64,000 bases of DNA, from contig JBEVXH010000002.1 of NCBI GenBank assembly GCA_040506195.1, positions 558,001 through 622,000 on the forward strand. Reading direction: 5' to 3'. The first letter of the stretch is position 1. Every line of letters begins with the position of its first letter. Position numbers and translations under genes: made by a program. Of the stretch, positions 1-9,279 are shown in pieces. This DNA is from Thiodiazotropha sp040506195 (GTDB lineage: Bacteria; Pseudomonadota; Gammaproteobacteria; Chromatiales; Chromatiaceae). Under the pieces are notes generated by a model. That model was not told where the DNA came from. It did not search any database and worked only from the letters and a program-made list of their open reading frames with translations.

Positions 1-1151
1 GCCGTGACAATGGTATTTACTCCAGTCTCCCGCAGCTGTTTTTTCTTGCGGTCGAACACATGCAGCCGTAACGGCTCGGCGCGTTCGTTCGCGCTCACGC
101 CGCCGCCTCCGCCGCAGCACCAGTTCATTGCCCCATGGTCTTTCATTTCGACGAAATTTTCCGCCACGCTGTTGAGCAATTCACGGGGCTGCTGCACCAC
201 GCCACCGCGCCGAACGATCTGGCAAGGATCGTGTAGCGTCATCGGTGTGCTGTCCTTGTATTCCAGTTGCAGACGCCCTTCGGCTTTCAGCTGTTCCAGC
301 AATTCCAGAATATGGATCACCTCGAAGGGATAGTGGCGACCGACCAGGTTCGGCCCCTCCCAACGTATTGCGGTATAGGCATGCCCGCACTCCGGACTGA
401 TCACATATTTGACAGCCAGTTCTTCCGCGGCGATCACTACCCGATTGACCAGTTCTGCGGCCGCCTCTTTGTTGCCGATCTGGATTCCGCTGTTGGTGGC
501 CTCGAATGCCTTGCTGCTGATGGTCCAGGAGACCCCCGCTGCATCGAAGATACGTGCAATGCTCTCGATAAATTCCGGGAAATTGACTATCTCCATCGAG
601 GAGAAGAGGGTCATATAGTCCGCTCCCTTTTTGTCTATCGGAATTTCCAGCCCGGTATCCTTCTCCACATGCGCCAGAGCAGCCTTGAGTGTCTTGAGCG
701 TGACGCCCATGGGGCTGCCGACATCCAACGCCCGCCGGGTCGCCTCTTTCATGCCGTCGGGCGCATAACCGGCAACCGAAAAGCCCTCCCGCTGTTTTCT
801 GATCATGTAGGTGATGTCGTTGCCCACCGGACAGACCATGGAGCAACGTCCGCACAAGGTGCAGCTGTCATAGACCAGCGTCTCCCAATCGGCAAAGTCT
901 TGCTCGGTCAGGGCTCCAACCAATCCGAAGACAGATCCCAACTTGCCCCAGAAGGTATGCTCCCGCCGCCACAGCTTCTTCATCGGCTCGACCTTGTAGA
1001 TCGGTGTGTAACGGGGATCTTGCGTCTCCGTATAGAAGAGACAGGCCTCGGCACAAAGCCCGCAGTGGACACAGCTGGAGAAATAGGATGAGATCCTCGC
1101 GTCTATCTGCTGGCGCAGTGCCTCGACACCCAGATCGAACTGTACATTCAT
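1..1151 (-). CDS. HdrD/DsrK-like (Fe-S)-binding protein, 3' end outside window
   Basis: Reading the minus strand from ATG at 1151 gives an open frame that runs off the left edge with no stop. Two ferredoxin-type CxxCxxCxxxC motifs are visible (C27/C30/C33/C37 and C97/C100/C103/C107). They are followed by a CCG-type domain with Asp-Pro-Cys and a Cys-Cys-Gly-Gly motif near residue 345. This layout is that of HdrD/GlpC/DsrK-type proteins, which pass electrons between a membrane quinone or thiol partner and soluble carriers. It is the last visible gene of the formate dehydrogenase operon, directly after a NarI/DsrM-like cytochrome b. I infer that the two form a membrane electron-transfer pair. 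The electron acceptor is unknown. Confidence 0.85.
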   Translation of the reverse strand, partial: MNVQFDLGVEALRQQIDARISSYFSSCVHCGLCAEACLFYTETQDPRYTPIYKVEPMKKLWRREHTFWGKLGSVFGLVGALTEQDFADWETLVYDSCTLCGRCSMVCPVGNDITYMIRKQREGFSVAGYAPDGMKEATRRALDVGSPMGVTLKTLKAALAHVEKDTGLEIPIDKKGADYMTLFSSMEIVNFPEFIESIARIFDAAGVSWTISSKAFEATNSGIQIGNKEAAAELVNRVVIAAEELAVKYVISPECGHAYTAIRWEGPNLVGRHYPFEVIHILELLEQLKAEGRLQLEYKDSTPMTLHDPCQIVRRGGVVQQPRELLNSVAENFVEMKDHGAMNWCCGGGGGVSANERAEPLRLHVFDRKKKQLRETGVNTIVT

Positions 1152-1221
1152 AGCCCCCCCCTAATCCGCATTTATCACACCCGATTATAGTGGGTGGGTC
1201 CAAGGATGTGAGAAATACGGG

Positions 1222-1863
1222 CTACGCGTTGACACCTTTGCGCCCCATGGTTGCGCCGGTATAACCGCGACTCAAGATAAAGGTGAAAGTATGCATCAGC
1301 TTGCTGAAGGGAAAGTAGATCAGCAGCAATTCAGCCAGCAGCAGATGGATCAGGCGCAGACTTTCGAATGATTGCGCCAATGCCAAACAGCCGGTCAGCA
1401 TGACCAAAAAAACCAATAGAGTGCCCAAGTGGTCATCCAGGTCGGAGAGCAGGCGGGTCACCGGACTGAGCAGACGATGTATCCACAACAACAGCAGACC
1501 CAGAAAAGCCAGTTCGGCTGAGATGATGAAGGCCCAATGGGGTATCGCAGTCCAGCTGAGACCGGTAATCCGCTCGGCGATGAAATCGATATGGGGCTGT
1601 GCGAAGAAGAGCAGCACGAAGAGTCCGATATGGAACAGATAACCGGCCACCAGCAGGAGCCGTCCACGGGTGGCGGCGCTGCGTTCATATATAGAGCGGC
1701 TGAAAACAGTGCGAATGGCTCCTGTGGCGGAATTTCCTCTGGGAGCGGCCAGATCTTTCCTGTTGCCCGCCATCAGTATGGTCACGATACGCCAGGTGAC
1801 GCCTATCAAGAAGACACTCAGGGAGAAGACCCACAGGGGACCGTCGATGAATTGAGCGATCAC
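1222..1863 (-). CDS. NarI/DsrM-like membrane cytochrome b subunit
   Basis: The protein has 213 residues and about five hydrophobic segments (near residues 8-30, 68-88, 105-127, 144-162 and 168-188). Histidines sit in or beside the helices, which fits the respiratory nitrate reductase gamma/DsrM family of b-type cytochromes. The start is a GTG that overlaps the fdhC stop (GTGA), so the two are translationally coupled. Its usual partner type, an HdrD/DsrK-like Fe-S protein, is the next gene. No narGHJ genes are present, so a role in nitrate reductase is unlikely. A second quinone contact for the formate dehydrogenase operon is my inference. Confidence 0.8.
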   Translation of the reverse strand: MIAQFIDGPLWVFSLSVFLIGVTWRIVTILMAGNRKDLAAPRGNSATGAIRTVFSRSIYERSAATRGRLLLVAGYLFHIGLFVLLFFAQPHIDFIAERITGLSWTAIPHWAFIISAELAFLGLLLLWIHRLLSPVTRLLSDLDDHLGTLLVFLVMLTGCLALAQSFESLRLIHLLLAELLLIYFPFSKLMHTFTFILSRGYTGATMGRKGVNA

Positions 1864-2951
1864 TTGCCGACCTCCCGTAACTCTCTGCCAAGGGATTCAT
1901 TTGCATCTGGGTCGCTGAACCTGTTCACATCTTCATTCGCTATCGCTTCACCCCGCTTTTCCATCTGTGTCGCCCATAGGTCGTGATGCTCCTTAGCCCA
2001 GTTGAGATCGCAGTAACCGGTCGTCATACCGTCGATGGCGCCCTCCATGCCGATGCTGCCGATATAGATGTGGCCGAGGATCACGCCGATCATCAGAATC
2101 GTTCCGATGGCATGGCCCACATGGGCCAGCTCCATCCACTCCCGGCTCTGACCGAAAACGGGAAATATCAATACCAGTCCGGAGACGACGATCACCGAGC
2201 CCACGAGCACCAGCATCCAGAACATGCTCTTCTCGCCCATGTTGAAGAAATTGGACGGAACATGCTTCTTCCCGATGATGCCTCCACCCCGTAACAACCA
2301 ACTCATATCCCCCCTCTGGTAAATATTGCGCCGGACGAACTTTATAAACACCAGGATCAGTGCGACCATAAACAGCGGCCCCATCAGGTTGTGGCTCTCC
2401 TTACTGGCCGACGCAATGATCGAGAAGATCTCCTTGCCGAAGACGGGTATCAGCAGGGGGCGACCGAACAGAATGATCAGGCCGGTGAGGGCGAGAAACA
2501 GAAAAATCGATGCCATGAACCAGTGGATCAGTCGCTCATAGCTGGTGTAACGGGGCAGCTTCTTGTCCGATGTGCCGCCAACGATTTTCACCTTGCCGCG
2601 TAACATGTAGAAAAGCGTCAAACCGACAACGATAGCCAGCAACAGATAACCGCCAACCGGTATCAACTGCTGCATGCGGAATTTACGCCACTTATCACCG
2701 TTGGCGTTGATCAACACACCTGAATCCACACCCCTTACCTGGGAGGTGCCGGATGTCGGCATATCCCGCTGGCGCACATCCCGCCACAACTCCGCAGCGG
2801 GATTGAGCACCATTGCGGAAGGCAGGCCTCTCGACTCCTTGGCATCCGCGAGAGATTCCAGTGGTATAAAAAACAGACACAGCAGCAACAACCGAAACAA
2901 CGCGACATTGAATCCAAGCCCAGCCTGAGAAAGATTGCTTACCCAGTTCAT
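1860..2951 (-). CDS. formate dehydrogenase, cytochrome b556 (gamma) subunit
   Basis: This is the membrane anchor of a periplasm-facing formate dehydrogenase. It holds two hemes b and passes electrons to quinone. The start at 2951 (MNWV...) gives a hydrophobic signal-like N-terminus. A longer GTG start at 2984 would overlap the fdhB stop but adds a charged leader. A long N-terminal extension precedes the core, which has four membrane segments and begins around residue 105; Thr-Ser-Tyr-Glu-Arg-Leu-Ile-His-Trp supplies a likely heme histidine. The extension is typical of the longer FdnI-like form found with DUF3305/3306 loci. It lies between fdhB and the NarI-like gene. Confidence 0.9.
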   Translation of the reverse strand: MNWVSNLSQAGLGFNVALFRLLLLCLFFIPLESLADAKESRGLPSAMVLNPAAELWRDVRQRDMPTSGTSQVRGVDSGVLINANGDKWRKFRMQQLIPVGGYLLLAIVVGLTLFYMLRGKVKIVGGTSDKKLPRYTSYERLIHWFMASIFLFLALTGLIILFGRPLLIPVFGKEIFSIIASASKESHNLMGPLFMVALILVFIKFVRRNIYQRGDMSWLLRGGGIIGKKHVPSNFFNMGEKSMFWMLVLVGSVIVVSGLVLIFPVFGQSREWMELAHVGHAIGTILMIGVILGHIYIGSIGMEGAIDGMTTGYCDLNWAKEHHDLWATQMEKRGEAIANEDVNRFSDPDANESLGRELREVGK

Positions 2952-2980
2952 AGAACACCGTCTCTCACTATTGCCCGGAT

Positions 2981-3610
2981 TCACTCTTTAGCACTGCTCT
3001 TGCCGGCCGCACTATAGGGTGCGCGGAAAGAGGCATCGCGATAGGAGACACCCCGCGCCATCACACTTGCGCTGCGGTTGATGATGCGTTTGCGATAGAT
3101 CTCGGAGATGGTATCCGCATCGCCAGCCAGCAACGCCTTGGTGGAGCACATCTCCGCGCACAGGGGCAGCTTGCCTTCGGCCAGGCGGTTGGAACCGTAC
3201 TTACGATGCTCTTCGGAGCTGTTGTCAGCCTCCGGCCCACCGGCGCAGAAGGTACATTTATCCATCTTGCCGCGGGTGGCGAACGCACCGTCCTCGGGAA
3301 ACTGCGGCGCGCCGAAGGGGCAGGCATAGAAACAGTAGCCGCAACCGATGCAGATATCCTTGTCATGCAGTACAACGCCATCCTGGGTGGTATAGAAGCA
3401 ATCCACCGGGCAGACCGTGGCGCAGGGTGCATCCGAACAGTGCATGCAGGCCACCGAGAGGGAGCGCTCACCCTCGTCGCCGTCATTGATGGTCACCACC
3501 CTGCGGCGGTTCACGCCCCATGGAACCTCGTTTTCGTTCTTACAGGCGGTTACGCATGCGTTGCACTCGATGCAGCGCTCCGGATCACAATAAAATTTCA
3601 TTCGTGCCAT
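2981..3610 (-). CDS. formate dehydrogenase, 4Fe-4S (beta) subunit
   Basis: The 209-residue protein carries four ferredoxin-type cysteine groups (first at CIECNACVTAC, then a CMHCSDAPC group, CIGCGYCFYAC, and a fourth split between CTFC and a late Cys-Ala-Glu-Met-Cys). It is the DmsB/FdnH-type electron-wire subunit linking FdhA to the cytochrome b subunit. There is no C-terminal membrane helix, unlike E. coli FdnH. It starts 26 bases after fdhA, with a GAGG Shine-Dalgarno element before ATG at 3610. Confidence 0.92.
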   Translation of the reverse strand: MARMKFYCDPERCIECNACVTACKNENEVPWGVNRRRVVTINDGDEGERSLSVACMHCSDAPCATVCPVDCFYTTQDGVVLHDKDICIGCGYCFYACPFGAPQFPEDGAFATRGKMDKCTFCAGGPEADNSSEEHRKYGSNRLAEGKLPLCAEMCSTKALLAGDADTISEIYRKRIINRSASVMARGVSYRDASFRAPYSAAGKSSAKE

Positions 3611-3636
3611 GTTGATATCCTCTGTTTAAAACCCGG

Positions 3637-6531
3637 TTACGCCTTGCTGATGCGACAGAGACTGCATTTTGTCTCCTGCATCTGTGTGACCGAATCATAG
3701 CCATAGGTCATGGCCGTGTTACAGGCTTCGCCCAAAACGTATGGATCCGCGCCCTCGGGATATTTACTGCGCAGATCCTTACCCAAAAAGTGGCCGCCGA
3801 AGTGGAACGGCATGAAGGCCACACCGGCCGCCACCCGCCGCGTCACAAGAGCCTTGACTTTGATGCGTGCGCCCTCGGCGCCCTCCACCCATACGTCTTC
3901 GCCATCCTTGACGCCGGCATTGTTCGCGTCGCGCGGATGCATCTCGACGAACATATCCTGCTGCAGCTCCGCCAACCAGGGATTGGAGCGGGACTCATCG
4001 CCACCGCCCTCATACTCGACCAGACGACCTGAGGTGAGAATGATGGGGAAATCCTTGGAATAGTCCTTGGCCTGAATCGAACCGTAGCGGGTCGGCAGGC
4101 GATAGAAGGACTTGCGGTCTTCGTAGGTGGGATACTTCTCCACCAGATCGCGCCGGCTGGTGTAGAGGGGCTCGCGATGCACCGGTACCGGATCGGGGAA
4201 GGTCCAGACCAGGGCCCGGGCCTTGGCATTGCCGAAGGGTGCGCAGCCATGCTTGATGGCGACACGCTGAATACCGCCGGAACGGTCCGTCTTCCAGTTC
4301 TTGCCCTCGGCCAGAGCTTTCTCCTCCGGGGTCAAGTCATCCCACCAACCCAGTTTCTTCAACAGGTCGGCCGTGAACTCCGGATGACCGTTCTTGATCT
4401 CGTTGCCGACCGGATAGGAGCCCTCCGCCAGCAGATTTTCACCATTGCGTTCGACACCGAAACGGGCGCGGAAGTTGAGCCCCCCCTTGGCCACCGGCTT
4501 GCTGGTGTCGTAGAGATTCGGTGTACCGGGATGCCCCATATCCGCGGTGCCCCAGCAGGGCCAGGGCAGACCGAAATATTCACCGTCGCAGGGGCCACCC
4601 TCCGCCAGTAACGAGGTATAGTCGAAGGTGCCCCAATTCTGCTGTTGCTTTTTCATCCGCTCGGGACTCTGGCCGGTATAACCGATGGTCCACATGCCCT
4701 TGTTGAATTCGCGTGTGATATCCTCGATCAAGGGCTCGTCATTCTCGACCTTGATGTTCTTGAAGAATTCATCGGCGAAACCGAGCTTGCTCGCCAGGCG
4801 ATACATGATGGTGTGGTCCGGCAGGCATTCGAACATCGGCTCAATGACCTTGTCCCGCCATTGCAGTGAGCGATTTGAAGCGGTTACCGAACCATAGGTT
4901 TCGAACTGGGTGGCGGCGGGCAGCAGATAGACACCGTCGGTCCGGTCATGCATGACAGCCGAGACAGTCGGATAGGGATCGATGATCACCATCATATCCA
5001 GCTTCTCCATGGCCTTCTTCATCTCCGTACCACGGGTCTGACTGTTGGGCGAGTGCCCCCATAACACCATCACCCGCACATTGTCCTTCTGCGCAATGTT
5101 CGCCTTCTCTTCCAATACACCGTCTATCCAGCGGGAGACGGGGATACCCTTGGTATTCATCACCATCGCATCCTTGCCCTTGGATTTCTCGTAGCTGGCC
5201 TGTTCGAAGCGGCCGGCGAGCCAATCGTAATCCACATCCCAGACCTTGGACCAATGCCCCCAGGCTCCCTTCGACAGACCGTAATAGCCCGGCAGGGTGT
5301 GGGAGAGAACACCGAAGTCGGTCGCGCCCTGCACATTGTCATGACCACGAAAGATATTGGTCCCGCCTCCCGCGGTGCCCATGTTGCCCAGGGCCAGCTG
5401 GAAGACGCAGTAGGCGCGGGTGTTGTTGTTGCCGATGGTATGCTGGGTGCCCCCCATGCACCATATGAAAGTGCCGGGGCGATTGTCCGCCATAGTCTTG
5501 GCGGCTGCGTAGACCTGATTCTCGGGTACACCGGAGACACGCTCCACCTCTTCAGGCGTCCATTTGGCGATCTCCTTTTTCACCTCCTCAAGACCATAGA
5601 CCCGTTGGCGGATGAACTCTTTGTCCTCCCAGCCGTTTTTGAAGATATGCCAGAGCATGCCCCAGATGACAGGCACGTCCGTACCGGGACGAAGCCGCAG
5701 AAATTGGTTGGCATGGGCTGCCGTACGGGTAAAACGCGGATCGATAACGATCAACTGGGCATTGTTCTGCTCCTTGGCCTTGAACACATGCTGCAGCGAG
5801 ACCGGGTGGGCCTCCGCCGGATTGCCCCCGATGATCAGAATCGACTTGGAGTTATGGATATCGTTGTAGGAGTTGGTCATGGCGCCGTAGCCCCAGGTGT
5901 TGGCGACACCGGCTACTGTGGTGGAGTGACAGATACGGGCCTGGTGATCCACATTGTTGGTACCCCAGAAGGCCGCGAACTTGCGGAACAAATAGGCCTG
6001 TTCGTTATTGTGCTTGGCCGATCCCAGCCAGTAGACCGAATCGGGGCTCGACTGCTCACGCACCTCGAGCATCTTGTCGCCGATCTCGTTGATCGCCTGC
6101 TCCCAGGAGATGCGTTTCCATTTGCCATCCACCAGCTTGGTGGGATATTTCAGCCGTCTTTCACCATGCCCGTGTTCACGCACCGATGCGCCCTTGGCGC
6201 AATGGGCTCCCAGATTGAAGGGATGATCGAAGGCGGGCTCCTGGCCGGTCCAGACACCGTTCTGTACCTCGGCGATGATGCCGCAGCCGACCGAACAGTG
6301 GGTACAGATGGTCTTTATCTGCTCTACCTGGCCCTTTTCGGCTGTCGCCGCCTCGGCCTTTTTCATCATGCCCGGAGCAAACCCGGTAGCCAATGCAGCG
6401 CCGCCTGCCATCAGGCTGGAGTTACGTAGAAAGTCGCGACGGCTCATGGTCTGACCGGCGGATGATCTCTTGGGTACAACCGACTCATTACTGCTGTCGT
6501 TCACCAGATCGGAGGTTTTATGCAGTTTCAT
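3637..6531 (-). CDS. formate dehydrogenase, catalytic (alpha) subunit, Tat-exported
   Basis: The 964-residue protein oxidises formate at a bis-pyranopterin Mo or W centre, probably in the periplasm. A twin-arginine signal (SRRDFLR, R31-R32) follows an unusually long hydrophilic N-terminus. The [4Fe-4S] ligands are C76, C79, C83 and C111. The metal ligand lies in DHQARICH at C201, followed by the catalytic His202. Its codon is TGT, so this is the cysteine form and not a selenoprotein. The C-terminal dinucleotide-binding domain is present, and the length is normal for FdhA. TupABC elsewhere in the window makes tungsten possible, but the sequence alone does not decide the metal. Confidence 0.95.
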   Translation of the reverse strand: MKLHKTSDLVNDSSNESVVPKRSSAGQTMSRRDFLRNSSLMAGGAALATGFAPGMMKKAEAATAEKGQVEQIKTICTHCSVGCGIIAEVQNGVWTGQEPAFDHPFNLGAHCAKGASVREHGHGERRLKYPTKLVDGKWKRISWEQAINEIGDKMLEVREQSSPDSVYWLGSAKHNNEQAYLFRKFAAFWGTNNVDHQARICHSTTVAGVANTWGYGAMTNSYNDIHNSKSILIIGGNPAEAHPVSLQHVFKAKEQNNAQLIVIDPRFTRTAAHANQFLRLRPGTDVPVIWGMLWHIFKNGWEDKEFIRQRVYGLEEVKKEIAKWTPEEVERVSGVPENQVYAAAKTMADNRPGTFIWCMGGTQHTIGNNNTRAYCVFQLALGNMGTAGGGTNIFRGHDNVQGATDFGVLSHTLPGYYGLSKGAWGHWSKVWDVDYDWLAGRFEQASYEKSKGKDAMVMNTKGIPVSRWIDGVLEEKANIAQKDNVRVMVLWGHSPNSQTRGTEMKKAMEKLDMMVIIDPYPTVSAVMHDRTDGVYLLPAATQFETYGSVTASNRSLQWRDKVIEPMFECLPDHTIMYRLASKLGFADEFFKNIKVENDEPLIEDITREFNKGMWTIGYTGQSPERMKKQQQNWGTFDYTSLLAEGGPCDGEYFGLPWPCWGTADMGHPGTPNLYDTSKPVAKGGLNFRARFGVERNGENLLAEGSYPVGNEIKNGHPEFTADLLKKLGWWDDLTPEEKALAEGKNWKTDRSGGIQRVAIKHGCAPFGNAKARALVWTFPDPVPVHREPLYTSRRDLVEKYPTYEDRKSFYRLPTRYGSIQAKDYSKDFPIILTSGRLVEYEGGGDESRSNPWLAELQQDMFVEMHPRDANNAGVKDGEDVWVEGAEGARIKVKALVTRRVAAGVAFMPFHFGGHFLGKDLRSKYPEGADPYVLGEACNTAMTYGYDSVTQMQETKCSLCRISKA

Positions 6532-6550
6532 TCAGGTATCCTCGAAATAC

Positions 6551-6763
6551 TCAACTCACGGTGGACTTGTAATAGGCCGCGATATGGGGTGTCAGACGGT
6601 AGCCCTTCTTCGTCTTGGCCGACTCGCTAGAAGATTCATCCGTGGAGGCTGTCGTCAGACCGGGCAGGCTGGCCGCGACGGCGACGCCGAGACCGGCACT
6701 CGCAGTGCCGCGCAGAAACGACCTGCGTTTCGGATCCGGTTTCTGCTTAAGCTGTTTTTTCAT
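6551..6763 (-). CDS. small Tat-signal protein of the formate dehydrogenase locus
   Basis: The 70-residue protein consists mainly of a twin-arginine signal (RRSFLRG, then an Ala/Gly-rich hydrophobic stretch) and a short tail ending in YRLTPHIAAYYKS-type sequence. Small proteins of this kind regularly precede fdhA in such loci and are annotated as formate dehydrogenase region Tat-target proteins. Their function is not established. It lies 19 bases upstream of fdhA and shares its operon, so a structural or assembly role with FdhA in the periplasm is a fair guess. Confidence 0.8.
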   Translation of the reverse strand: MKKQLKQKPDPKRRSFLRGTASAGLGVAVAASLPGLTTASTDESSSESAKTKKGYRLTPHIAAYYKSTVS

Positions 6764-6831
6764 GAAATCATCCTCCGCTCGGATTCACAGTTCAGTCATG
6801 GAATAATCGGTCAGTCTATACACGTTAAGCG

Positions 6832-7503
6832 TCACACAGGCATACTCAGGTAACGTTTCTCTATAGCTGCGAATGCGGCACCGAAGCGCCCCACCGCACG
6901 ATAGAAAACAGCAGTTTTCGCCTCGCTCAAGTCGGCGAAAAAATGCTCCAGCCAACCAGCCATATGTGATTCGAAGAAGTGTGATTGCCGTTGGAAACCG
7001 ACACCCTCGCCGATCAACATCGCCATCACTTCACACAAAGCGGCAACATGATCTTCCGGCTCAGTGACACCGTCCTGACGTTGAAAACCCAACATGGCCA
7101 GGTCGTCGCGCAGCTTCCCCAGGGGTTTCTCCATCAGAAAGCCCGTGAGATACCAGGAGCCATAGGGCACCAGCTCGCCACGACCCATGCCGATGAACAG
7201 TTCGTGAAACTCCATCTCCACCGCTTGCGGCCGCGAATCCGATGCGGATAGACCCAGCATGGACATCGCCAAGGCCAACTCGTCCCTGCTCGGCTCTACA
7301 CCTGCAAAGCCGGCTACCCTCTCAAGCATCAGCTGATCCGGGGACTGCCGCAACAGTTGAGCCAACATGCCGTAGGCGCCGATTCGATAGTGCTGTTCCC
7401 GATCCAGATCGACGGCAGACGCAGCATCAGTCACTGAACCGGGCAACGGGTTTTCCGCACACTCATCGTCAGGTTGGGCGGCTTGGCTCATTTCGGTCAT
7501 CAC
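6832..7503 (-). CDS. TorD/DmsD-family molybdoenzyme chaperone
   Basis: The 223-residue, mostly helical protein contains the family's central pattern (EFHELFIGMGRGELVPYGSWY, compare the usual Y/F-x-x-L-F-x-G-x-x-x-x-P-Y), followed by a second helical half. TorD-family proteins bind the Tat signal and the apo-form of a molybdoenzyme until the cofactor is inserted. Given its place immediately upstream of the Tat proteins, FdhA is the likely client. The first roughly 35 residues look disordered, so an internal start is possible. Confidence 0.85.
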   Translation of the reverse strand: MMTEMSQAAQPDDECAENPLPGSVTDAASAVDLDREQHYRIGAYGMLAQLLRQSPDQLMLERVAGFAGVEPSRDELALAMSMLGLSASDSRPQAVEMEFHELFIGMGRGELVPYGSWYLTGFLMEKPLGKLRDDLAMLGFQRQDGVTEPEDHVAALCEVMAMLIGEGVGFQRQSHFFESHMAGWLEHFFADLSEAKTAVFYRAVGRFGAAFAAIEKRYLSMPV

Positions 7504-7650
7504 ACTCTCCTCAGATAAGTTCTATTTGCAAGCACTGGACCAGCTATCACGGGAAAGAAATGACAAATTTGACTGAAATCGACCAAGTCACCACTCTCCC
7601 CACTCCCAATCCCGCATTTGCCTGTACCAAAAGACTGGTCAAAATGGGCT

Positions 7651-9279
7651 TTATTGCTGCAATCGACCATCCAGCTCACCCCCAATGGCCTCAGAATCCT
7701 GCACGATGTCCACCACCCGGCAGGCATCACACAGTGTCAGTCGCTTGAGAGCCCTTTCACTCTGGAACATGTAGTGATCCTTGAGTCGGCTACGCATCTT
7801 TTCGATCACTGAACGGGTTGCGAAGGGTTTGCCGCATGATGTACAGCGAAAGGGTTCCTCTTCCCGCAGGGTACGGGTCTGGCCACGACTCTCCGCATCG
7901 AACACTAGCTGTGGGGTGATCCAGATTGCATCCTCGGGGCAGGTGCGGGTACAGAGTCCGCATTGCAGACAGTTGGCCTCGACGAATCGAAGCTGGGGCA
8001 TACCCTCGCCGCCACTCTGCAGCGCCTTGCCTGGGCAGGCGCCGACACAGGAGAAACAGAGAGTGCAGGCCTTTTCCTCCACATAGACAGTGCCGAAGGG
8101 AGCGCCTACGGTGAGGGTTGCCATCGGCTTGGACTGCGCAGCCTGGGTATAGAGATGATCGATGGCAAGATAGATCGTTTCTCGCTTGCTACCGATCCCG
8201 GAATAGCCGGCTGCCTCTATCTCGGGCATGCCCTCACCTGCTACCAGCAGCAGTTCTGCATGATCGATGAGCCGAATCGATGCCTGGGGGTATCCCATTG
8301 CGCTCAGGATCTCCCCTGTGATGTTCAATTGCTCTTGCATCGCAGCCTTCACGGTCGATGGCATTCCGCCCCCATCCGCCAACAACACCTGCCTGGCGCC
8401 ATAAACCAATGCAGTCAGCCAGACATCCATACCGATGCTGGCCAGCTCTTCCACCGTCAGCGGCAGGTAGTGAGTGGGCATATCATCCGGCAACGGCTGA
8501 TCCGAAGCGGCATGAAACACCACCACCGGCGATCTCCCCCCATGCTCCCGATAGGTATGCAGCAACTGACGCAGCCGATGCAGGCTGTCCTTGACCGAGG
8601 GATAGACATAGCGGATCGCCCCACTGGGGCAGACACTTGCGCATGCCCCTCCTCCCTGACAGAGATAACTGTTTACATCGACGGTCTCGGCCAGGCCGGT
8701 AATCGCATCAGCGGGACAGGCATCGATACAGCGGGTGCAGGCCGTCTTACCCGAACGGCCATGGGCACAGATCGCCGGGTCGTAGTCGAAATAGTGCGGC
8801 TTCTCGAATTTACCACTCATCTGTGCCATTTCATCGAGCACCGGTGAGAGCTGATCCTCCTCGATACTTGAGTGGTAGTAACCGGGAGGATTCATCTCCC
8901 GATCCATCAACGGTTTCTGCGTCAGATCCAGGATCAGATCCACCGCCAGGGTCTCGGCATTGGCGCGACCCGCTTCGCCAAGGCGGATACTGAAGGCACC
9001 GAGGTAGCCCGCTATATGAATGCTGCGGCCACCCACGGGCACCACAGGAGCGCCCGGTTCCTCTGCGCCTTGAATCAAGACCACGACCGGGCTGAGCCTG
9101 TCGTTCAACCGCGGCGCTATCTCCAGCGCCGATTGATCTCCGATAACCGCCACCCGGCCGCGGGACTGATAGTTGACCAGACTGGTCGGCTCAACGCCGA
9201 TCCCATGCATGGCCTGCAACGCCCGATCCCGCGCCTGGCGATTGGCCATTGTCTCAGGCGTCATCTTCGATTCACTCAT
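7651..9279 (-). CDS. multi-cluster 4Fe-4S ferredoxin-like protein of the formate dehydrogenase locus
   Basis: The 542-residue protein has Cys groups around residues 170-190 and 205-220, a middle domain without cysteines, two more ferredoxin groups (CTLCFSCVGAC and CLQCGLCTRTC) near 400-450, and late CTSC and CDAC pairs that could bind another metal. Such proteins are a regular member of DUF3305/3306 formate dehydrogenase loci. They probably carry electrons on the cytoplasmic side, since no export signal is visible. Its ATG overlaps the DUF3306 stop (ATGA), indicating coupled translation. Confidence 0.85.
   Translation of the reverse strand: MSESKMTPETMANRQARDRALQAMHGIGVEPTSLVNYQSRGRVAVIGDQSALEIAPRLNDRLSPVVVLIQGAEEPGAPVVPVGGRSIHIAGYLGAFSIRLGEAGRANAETLAVDLILDLTQKPLMDREMNPPGYYHSSIEEDQLSPVLDEMAQMSGKFEKPHYFDYDPAICAHGRSGKTACTRCIDACPADAITGLAETVDVNSYLCQGGGACASVCPSGAIRYVYPSVKDSLHRLRQLLHTYREHGGRSPVVVFHAASDQPLPDDMPTHYLPLTVEELASIGMDVWLTALVYGARQVLLADGGGMPSTVKAAMQEQLNITGEILSAMGYPQASIRLIDHAELLLVAGEGMPEIEAAGYSGIGSKRETIYLAIDHLYTQAAQSKPMATLTVGAPFGTVYVEEKACTLCFSCVGACPGKALQSGGEGMPQLRFVEANCLQCGLCTRTCPEDAIWITPQLVFDAESRGQTRTLREEEPFRCTSCGKPFATRSVIEKMRSRLKDHYMFQSERALKRLTLCDACRVVDIVQDSEAIGGELDGRLQQ

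Noticed and set aside
5929..5931. Possible selenocysteine codon at the formate dehydrogenase metal site
   Set aside because: The codon read on the minus strand is TGT (Cys201), not TGA, so no SECIS element is needed.
4177..6429. Long plus-strand ORFs opposite fdhA, including one of 391 codons
   Set aside because: They are reverse-strand shadows of the well-supported fdhA frame in GC-rich sequence and show no family motifs.
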